This document shows, piece by piece, positions 26,333 to 33,900 of a stretch of DNA of 64,000 bases. The DNA comes from Agromyces cavernae (lineage in GTDB: Bacteria > Actinomycetota > Actinomycetes > Actinomycetales > Microbacteriaceae): assembly GCF_021044935.1 (NCBI RefSeq), contig NZ_JAJNMP010000004.1, positions 186,001-250,000 of the forward strand. The letters run 5' to 3'. Numbering within the stretch: the first letter of the stretch is position 1; every line of letters starts with the position of its first letter. Made by a program: the position numbers and the translations under genes. Under the pieces are notes generated by a model. It was given only the letters and a program-made list of their open reading frames with translations, was not told the DNA's origin and did no database searches.

Positions 26333-28617
26333 GTTCGGCCCCCCCTCCGCGTGACAGCGTACCCGCCGAGCGACGAGAGCGAGACGGCCGCCCGAAGCCG
26401 GTCACGGGTGCTGCGAGACTCAGCCAGGCGCTGCGCCAGTTCGTCGACCGTGCTCCAGACACGGTGGTCGTCGTCGTCGGCCGGACCGTTCGGTGCGAAC
26501 ACCGCACGATCGACGACCGATGCGAGCACGAGCGGGCCGAGTCCGCCGACCGTCGCCGCCTGTTCGGCGCGCGTGGCCGTCGGCGAGATCGGGTATCCGT
26601 AGTCGGACGCGATGTCGGCGAACTCCTCCCAGCCGCCCTCGATGCGCTCGACCGGGGTCGGCGCACGCCGTCGCAACCGGCGACGCCGCAGCTTCGCGAC
26701 GATGATGGCCAGGAACGGGCTCACGAGCACCGCCAGCCCGAGGATGACGAACCCGGCGACCTCGAGTACGCCGAACAGCACCGCCAGCCACGCGTCGCCG
26801 TCGCCATCGCCGTCGTCGGGCGCCGCTTCGGGGTCGGCGTCGTAGTCGTCGACCGGCGTGCGTTCCGCCGGTGGCGGCAGGGCCGACTGCGGCCGCGAGA
26901 CGATGTTGGGCTGATCGGGCTCCTTTTTCGGCACCGGCCCCGGCGTCGGGTTCGGGTCGACCGCGAGCCACTCGCCTTCGGCGCTCTGCACCTCGATCCA
27001 CGCCTGGCGGTCGGCACTGCGGAAACGGGTCACCGCGGCAGGGTCATCCGCCGGCTTCTCGGGCTGCAGGTAGCCGACGACCACGCGGGCCGGGAACCCG
27101 ATGCGCCGTGCCATGAGCGCCGCCGCCACGGCGTACTGCTCGCCGTCGCCCAGCATCGGCACCTCTCTGGCGAGCTCGCTCAGTCGGTCGAGCGAGTGAC
27201 CCGAACGGCTGAAGGGCTCATCGTCGAGTCCGTGGCTGACGTAGCCCTCTGCATGGAACCCCTCGATCACCTGGGAGAGTCGCAGGCCTTGCGCACCCGA
27301 GGCCGGCGCCCACCGATCGAGCAGGCGCTCGAGATCGTCGGGCAGTTCGGGCATCGCCGGCAGCACGCTCGTCCCGGCCTGCAACACGACCAGGTCGTCG
27401 GGCGTCACCGGCACCTTCGACGTCGCCTCGTATCGGTCCCCCTCGTGGTGCCCGTGTTGTGTCGCGCCCGTTCCCGTGACGTCGTTGTAGTAGTACGCGT
27501 CGGTGTGCGCGAGGCGATCGCGCCCCTCGAAGTCGATGCGCTCGAGCTGGCCGATGCCGGGCACCCACACCTCGTCGTAGGCGGCGATCTCGACCTCGAT
27601 GCGCTCGCGGGTACCCTCGGTGTCGGACTGGTCGAGCTGGTACGGCACCCGGGCGAACCGACCCGACAGCGTGTTGCCGTCGCTGCCGCCGACCGAGTAG
27701 ACGACGCCGTCGTACGTGTCGAGTGCGGCGATGCGGATGCCGGAACCGGGCGGCAGGCCCCGCACCTCGAGCATGGTGACGTCGGCGACCTCCTCGCGGA
27801 ACGCCGCGCGGAACCCGGCGAGCGGGCTGTCGTGCTCGTTGGGCTCGAACGGAGGCTGGAGTTCTGCCCGCACGACATTGCGCTGCGGGCCCGGCATGGC
27901 GAGCGAGGCCGCCGTCGCGCCGATGAGCGCGACGGCGACGAGCGCGGATGCCCCGAACACGCGCCGCGCGTCGGCGACGGCGCCGTCGACACGTCGGCCG
28001 CGGGTGACGGCCCGGCGCTTCGCGATCGCGACGCGCACGAGCCAGGCGACGACGGTGACGAGGAACACCAGGCCCGCTTGCAGCGCGATGCCGACGTGGA
28101 CCACGCCCAGGGCGATGCCCGCGACGAGCAGCAGCGCGGCCGGCAGCGCCGCCGCCGCCGGATGCCGGCTGCGCAGGGCGATCGTCATCGCGGCGGTGGT
28201 GCAGATGAGCCCCAGCAGGAACGGCGGGACCAGGAGCGCCTGATACGAGCCGACGGGCACCGCGATCGTGACGAGCTGCTTCCACGACAGAGCCGTGCCG
28301 GTCACCAGCTCGAGCAGCCCGGCCGGCGTCGGCAGCACGCCGAGGGCCTGACCGGGCACCGCGACGGGCACGCCGACCACGAGGTACGCGGCGACGACCG
28401 CGACCACGACCGCCCAGGAGGGCCATCGGCGTCGGGCTCCGACGACCCCGATCGCCGTCCCGAGCACGATCGCCGCGCCCGCCGCGACGAAGAACGCGGG
28501 GCTCTCGTAGATCGGCCACCAGGGGATCATCGCGGCACCGAGCATCGCGACGACGAGCACGACGGTGACCGCCGTCGGTGCGAACCGATCGGCGCCCGCC
28601 GGTGCCCGGGCGATCAT
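26329..28617 (-). CDS. TgpA-like membrane transglutaminase-fold protein lacking the catalytic Cys and His
   Basis: A 762-residue protein. About seven membrane segments (1-240) are followed by an extracytoplasmic transglutaminase-like domain, an Asp-rich linker, one more membrane segment (about 600-630) and a cytoplasmic tail with an arginine cluster. The fold motif reads GDGEQYAVAAALMARR where active members have Cys before GEQ/CEQ, and SADRQAWIEV where they have a His; the third residue survives in AVDPNPTPG. It is thus probably a scaffold rather than an enzyme. Both ends overlap neighbouring genes by four bases, in the common MoxR-DUF58-TgpA trio. Confidence 0.82.
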   Translation of the reverse strand: MIARAPAGADRFAPTAVTVVLVVAMLGAAMIPWWPIYESPAFFVAAGAAIVLGTAIGVVGARRRWPSWAVVVAVVAAYLVVGVPVAVPGQALGVLPTPAGLLELVTGTALSWKQLVTIAVPVGSYQALLVPPFLLGLICTTAAMTIALRSRHPAAAALPAALLLVAGIALGVVHVGIALQAGLVFLVTVVAWLVRVAIAKRRAVTRGRRVDGAVADARRVFGASALVAVALIGATAASLAMPGPQRNVVRAELQPPFEPNEHDSPLAGFRAAFREEVADVTMLEVRGLPPGSGIRIAALDTYDGVVYSVGGSDGNTLSGRFARVPYQLDQSDTEGTRERIEVEIAAYDEVWVPGIGQLERIDFEGRDRLAHTDAYYYNDVTGTGATQHGHHEGDRYEATSKVPVTPDDLVVLQAGTSVLPAMPELPDDLERLLDRWAPASGAQGLRLSQVIEGFHAEGYVSHGLDDEPFSRSGHSLDRLSELAREVPMLGDGEQYAVAAALMARRIGFPARVVVGYLQPEKPADDPAAVTRFRSADRQAWIEVQSAEGEWLAVDPNPTPGPVPKKEPDQPNIVSRPQSALPPPAERTPVDDYDADPEAAPDDGDGDGDAWLAVLFGVLEVAGFVILGLAVLVSPFLAIIVAKLRRRRLRRRAPTPVERIEGGWEEFADIASDYGYPISPTATRAEQAATVGGLGPLVLASVVDRAVFAPNGPADDDDHRVWSTVDELAQRLAESRSTRDRLRAAVSLSSLGGYAVTRRGGRT

Positions 28618-29939
28618 GCGACCGACGCCGATCGTGCGAGCATCGCCCGCAGGTCCTCGAGATACCCGATGTCGAACACCGTGAGTCCGGCGACGGTGCG
28701 CGCGCTCGCCTCACCCTCGGGAGAGCACTGCACCGCGAGCACCTCGACTCCGGCCGGCACTCGGCTCGCGGCGGAACGCAGCGGAGCGATGCCCCGGGCG
28801 GTGCCCGTCACGAGGAACACGAGGGAGATGCCGTGCAGCGTCTCGACCGCGCTGCGCGCCACGTCGGGCAGCAGCGCCGCTCGGGGCTCGCGCTCGATCA
28901 CGCAGAGCGCGTCGACCAGCCGATCCCGCGAGACCGTGGGGAGCTCTCGCATCGGCCCGCCGAACCGGCTGCCGCTCGCGGACCGCGGCCCCGACACCAC
29001 GAACGAGACGCTGCGGGCGTCACGGATCGCGCGCGCGCCGACCGAGGCCGCCGCTCCGACCGCGAGCTCGAACTCGGCATCGTCGGCGTACGCTCCGGGC
29101 TCGAGGTCGAGCAGGATCATGAGCCGGCTGCGACGCGACTCCTCGAACTGCCGCACCATGAAGGTGCCCGTCTTCGCCGAGCTGCGCCAGTGGATGTAGC
29201 GTCGATCGTCGCCCGGGACGTACTCGCGCAGCGCGTGGAACGCGATGTCGCTCGACGTGAGGTCGCGCGTCGGGAAGCCCTCGAGATCGCGGATGAATCC
29301 GGTGCTGAGCGCGCTGATCGACACGGTTCGCGGATGCACCCGCAGCTCGGCCGTCTCGGACCACACGATCTCGCGCCGCATGAGGCCGATGGGATCGGCG
29401 CGCACCGTTCGCACCGGGCCGATCGAGACGATGCCCCGCCGATCGGTCGGGATCGCGAACTGTTCGTCGAACGCACTGCCGCGCGCAAGTCGGGGCAGCA
29501 CGCGCTCGAACACCCTCGAGCCGACCGGGAGCTCGAGTTGCACGCCCCGGAACCCGCGTCGACCGGGATTCGCTGCGACGAGGCGCGCGAGCGCCGGCTC
29601 GCCCACGACCACCCGTGGCGTCGGGACGAGCAACCGGATCTCGCCGGCACCGCGACCGATCAGCCAGAGTGCCGCGACCGCGACGATCACGACGAGTCCC
29701 CACGCGATGGCGATGATCTCGAGCAGCCCCCAGCCGTACCCGACGATGAACGCGACGATCGTGGCGCCGATGACCGACCACCCGAGCGGCGTCACGACGC
29801 CCTGCACCGCTCGTGCCGCTCGCCGGATCGCTCCCGCGGCGGCGCGTGCGCCGAGCAGTCCGCGCTCGATCACCACCGCGAGCAGGCCCCGCTTCCTGGC
29901 CTCCTCGGGAATGCTCGTGTGGGTCTGGGCGAAGGTCAC
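28614..29939 (-). CDS. DUF58-domain protein
   Basis: A 441-residue protein with two membrane segments (about 52-95), a beta-rich middle and the DUF58 hallmark YVPGDDRRYIHWRSSA near residue 240, followed by a von Willebrand A-like fold (LMILLDLEPG). DUF58 proteins are almost always paired with MoxR ATPases and often a TgpA-like gene, as here, and are thought to be assembly clients or adaptors. Start ATG overlaps the moxR stop by four bases. Confidence 0.88.
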   Translation of the reverse strand: MTFAQTHTSIPEEARKRGLLAVVIERGLLGARAAAGAIRRAARAVQGVVTPLGWSVIGATIVAFIVGYGWGLLEIIAIAWGLVVIVAVAALWLIGRGAGEIRLLVPTPRVVVGEPALARLVAANPGRRGFRGVQLELPVGSRVFERVLPRLARGSAFDEQFAIPTDRRGIVSIGPVRTVRADPIGLMRREIVWSETAELRVHPRTVSISALSTGFIRDLEGFPTRDLTSSDIAFHALREYVPGDDRRYIHWRSSAKTGTFMVRQFEESRRSRLMILLDLEPGAYADDAEFELAVGAAASVGARAIRDARSVSFVVSGPRSASGSRFGGPMRELPTVSRDRLVDALCVIEREPRAALLPDVARSAVETLHGISLVFLVTGTARGIAPLRSAASRVPAGVEVLAVQCSPEGEASARTVAGLTVFDIGYLEDLRAMLARSASVA

Positions 29940-30907
29940 ACGGCCTGCCTCGTCGAGGGCGGCGGGGTCTCGATGAGCACCTGCGCGATCATGTTCGACG
30001 CCGTGACGCCGTCGAACTCGGCTTCGGGGTCGAGGATCAGGCGGTGCGCGAGCACCGGCTCCGCGAGCGCCTTGATGTCGTCGGGCACGACGTAGTGCCG
30101 CCCGCGACCGGCCGCGTGGGTCTTCGCCGTGCGGATGAGGGCGAGCGCACCGCGCACGCTCACGCCGAGCCGCACCTCGCCTGCGGTGCGGGTCGCGTCG
30201 ACGAGCCGCGACACGTAGTCGTGGATCGTCGGGTCGACGTAGACCGTGCGGGCGAGCGCGGCGAGCTGGATGATCTCGTCGGCGTCGAGCTGCGCCTCGA
30301 CGCGGTGGTCGTGCGCGCGCTGGTCGGCGCCCTCGAGGATTCGGATCGTGGAGGCGTGATCGGGGTACCCGATCGACGAGCGGATGAGGAACCGGTCGAG
30401 CTGCGCCTCGGGCAGCCGGTAGGTTCCCGCCTGCTCGACCGGGTTCTGGGTCGCGATGACCATGAACGGATGTCCCACCGGATGGGTCTGGCCGTCGACC
30501 GTGACCTGCCCCTCCTCCATGACCTCGAGCAGGGCCGACTGGGTCTTCGGGCTCGCCCGGTTGATCTCGTCGGCGAGGACGATGTTGGCGAAGACGGGGC
30601 CGGGGTGGAATTCGAACAGCCCGCTGCGCTGGTCGTAGACGGTGACGCCGGTGATGTCGCCCGGGAGGATGTCGGGCGTGAACTGCACCCGATTGCTCGT
30701 TCCGGCGACGGACTGCGCCATGGCGCGCGCGAGGGAGGTCTTGCCGGTGCCGGGCACGTCGTCGAGCAGCAGGTGGCCCTCACTCAGGAATGCCGTGAAC
30801 GCGAGCCGGATGACGCGGTTCTTGCCGAGCAGCACCTCCTCGACCGCACCGACGAGTCGGTCGAGGGTTCCCGCGAACGCCGCGGCTTCTTCGGCGGTCA
30901 TCGTCAT
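29936..30907 (-). CDS. MoxR-family AAA+ ATPase
   Basis: A 323-residue ATPase. Walker A is VPGTGKTS (51-58), Walker B LADEINRASP (111-120), sensor 1 IATQNPVEQAGTY, and the C-terminal helical lid follows. MoxR proteins act as chaperone-like remodelers that activate DUF58/VWA partners. It overlaps the DUF58 gene and is eight bases after the giant repeat gene, so it is co-transcribed with both. Confidence 0.93.
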   Translation of the reverse strand: MTMTAEEAAAFAGTLDRLVGAVEEVLLGKNRVIRLAFTAFLSEGHLLLDDVPGTGKTSLARAMAQSVAGTSNRVQFTPDILPGDITGVTVYDQRSGLFEFHPGPVFANIVLADEINRASPKTQSALLEVMEEGQVTVDGQTHPVGHPFMVIATQNPVEQAGTYRLPEAQLDRFLIRSSIGYPDHASTIRILEGADQRAHDHRVEAQLDADEIIQLAALARTVYVDPTIHDYVSRLVDATRTAGEVRLGVSVRGALALIRTAKTHAAGRGRHYVVPDDIKALAEPVLAHRLILDPEAEFDGVTASNMIAQVLIETPPPSTRQAV

Positions 30908-30915
30908 GTGCGTTC

Positions 30916-33900
30916 CTAACTCGTGGCCGTGTAGCGGGTGCTGATGCCCGCAACCTCAATATCCAACCAGACGGTGTCGCCGGGTCGTGCCCCGGGGACG
31001 TTGCAGCTCGTCGCGGTCTGCGCGGCGCGGCTGTCCTGCTGGCCCTCGACGCCGCACCGGAGCGTGGCGGGCAGCCCCGAGTTGTTCGGCAGCGTCGTCC
31101 ACGACCACGTGTTCGTGGTGCTGTTCCACGCACGACCTCCCAGCGCGAAGGTGAGCGAGGGCGATTCGCCGCTCGGCATCACCTGCGACCAGGGCCCGCA
31201 GGTCCCCCAGTCCGTGCAGCCGCGCACCTGGAAGCGGGCGGTCTGGCCGAACGCGAACCGGCTGGGATTGTTGAAGATGTCGCGCAGCCACCCCGTGCCG
31301 TGGAACTCCCGGTTCGACCCGGGGATCTGGGCGCCGTTCGCGTCGACGGCGACGATCTGCATGCGCGACGCCGAGACGTCGACGCCGTTGATGTAGCGGT
31401 CCCACGTCTCGAGGCCGTTGTAGTCCATGCCGCTGCGCACGTCGGTCACGGCACCGGGACCAGGTCGCACGACCGTTCCCGCGACGTCGGTGCTCACGCA
31501 GCCCGCACGGTTGTAGCCCCAGACGAGGAACGAGTATCTCGTCGAGTCCGACGAGGTTCCCGAGAAGCGGATGCTCGTCGTGTCGGGTGAGACGGGCACG
31601 GTCTCGGTGACGGTGCCGCCGCTGCTCGGCGCCACGACGGTGCCCGGGGCAGGCGTCGTGACCGTGCAGGACTGCGGTCCGCTCGGCACACCGGACGCAC
31701 CTTCGACGAGGCGCTGCACGTAGTAGCCGAGCACCGTGTCGCCGTTGGCTGCGAACGGCGACCACGAGACGTTCACCGCTCCGGCCGTCGCGTCGCCGGC
31801 GACGGTGATCCCGCCCGCGATGGGCGGGCCGAACGGCGTTCCCGTCGTCGCCGACTCGGTCCACGACGCCAGCGCGGGATATGCCTCGTTGCGGGCGCTC
31901 ACGCTCACCTGCACGCGGCTGCCGTTCTCGAGCGACCCCGAATCGGCGCCGCACACGCTCGCCGTGCACGCGGCGCCGGCCGAGACCTCGTTCGAGACGC
32001 CGCCGACCGTGACCACGTACGAGCGCACGGCGCTGCCGGAGCCTGTCGAGACCGGCGCCCATTCGATGCGCAGCCGCCCGTCGCGCGGGAGGGCGCGGAG
32101 CCCGGCGGGCGCGGGCGGGATGACGTCGGACCAGATCGCGCCCGGCACCGTGACCGGGTCGGAGTATCCGATGCCGTTCTGTGCACGCACGCGGACGACG
32201 ACGGCGTTGGACTGGCCGTTGCCCGGCGTCGCCACCGTGCAGGTCGTCGCCGCACACGTCGACGCGCTGAGCACGTCGCCCGACTCGGGGCCGACGAGGG
32301 CGATCTCGTAGCCGGTGATCGGCGAGTTGTTGAACGCGCCGGCTCCGAATGCCACATCGAGGGTGCCGTCTCCGAAGCCGGTGACCTGTGGGCCCGTGAC
32401 AGGATCCGGGCGATCCTGCACCGAGATCGTCACCGTGCCCCACGCGTAGCGGGACGGCTCATCGGTCGCATCGGCGACCTGGTACTGCAGCGTCGTGTTG
32501 ACCGGTTCGGCGTCGGCCGCGACGGTCACCGAGAGCGTCGAGCCGGACTCGTTCGGCACGATCGTCACCCCGCGGGGCAGTGCGTCCGCATCGAGGCCGT
32601 TCACCCTGCCGACAAGTCGCAGCGGAGTGTCGGGGAAGGGATTGGTCGCCTCGTCGTTGGCGAGCACATCGATCGAGGTCGACGTTCCGCGGGTCACGAC
32701 GTGGACATCGGCGACCGGGCGTGCGATCGGCTTCGTCGACGGCACGACGCGAAGCTCGATTCGACCGCCCTCACCCTCGGTACGGGGGTCGGCGACGCCC
32801 ACCCCGATCGAGGCTCGAGTGCCGGTGCGGGTGCCGTTCGACGCGGTGATCGTCATCTCGTCGCCGTCGAGCGACACCTCGAAGCCATCGGCAGGCGGGG
32901 GCAGCACCCGGTACTCGAGCAGCTCCTCGGCCTCGGGGTAGGGATACCTCGTGAGCTTGACCAGGTCGATGGTCTTCGATGCGCCCGGCTCGAACTCGAT
33001 CACGCCTCCGACGAACGACGGGGGCTGGTTCTCGATCGAGAGCACGTCGATCGGGATCACGATCGTGCCCGTGCGCGCCTCGGGGTCGTCGGGCGACGAA
33101 CCATCGGTGACGGTGAACGAGAGCGAAGCCGGACCGAAGTAGGCTTCCTCGCTGCGGAAGCGCAGGGTGTTCTCGTCGACCACGAGCGAGGAGCCGTCGC
33201 TGTGCGTGGCGCGAACGCTCGCCTCATCGGTGATCGTGACCGGGCGGCCCGAGGCGGCGATCACGAAGTCGGCCAGCTCGAGTTCGACCTCGTCGCCGCT
33301 GCGGACCTCGACGCGGGGCGCGTCCTTGCGCAGCTGCGGCAGCGCGTCGTCGCGCCCCGGCACCCAGATGAAGGCGTGCCCGACGACGGAGGCGTCTTCG
33401 GGATGGCTGACCGTGAACGGGATGATGCGGCGTCGATCTTCGATGTCGACGCTGATCGTGCCGTCGGGATTCACCGCGGCGCCGCGTGCGTACCCGGGGA
33501 CGAGACCCACCCGCAGGGCATCTGCATCGCCGTCGGCGAGGAACACGTTGCGGAGCACGGGAACATCGATGCGCTCTTCGCCGAGGATCTCGCTGAGCCC
33601 GAGCACCGTATCGGCGGCCTCGGGACGCGCGAGGGGAGCATCGTTGCGCGCCTCGACCCTGAGGAAGTCGGTCGCCTGGCCGAGTTGCTCGTTCTCGATG
33701 GTGTAGATGAAGCCGTAGTCGCCCTCGCCTGCGGGGACCTCCACCTCGATCCAGTCGTCGACGACGACGGCCGAGGCTCCACCCGTCGTCGGCTCGACGC
33801 CGGTGAGGGTGAGCACGCCTCCGGCCGGGTCGGAATCGTTCTCGAGCACGCGCACCGAGATCGTGCGACCGGGCCGCACCGTGATCTCATCTTCGACGGC

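Noticed and set aside
26089..29199. A plus-strand open frame of over 1,000 codons opposite the transglutaminase and DUF58 genes
   Set aside because: Its product is an Arg/His/Asp/Gly mixture with no domain, typical of the antisense frame of GC-rich genes; the minus-strand genes have clear families and coupled starts.
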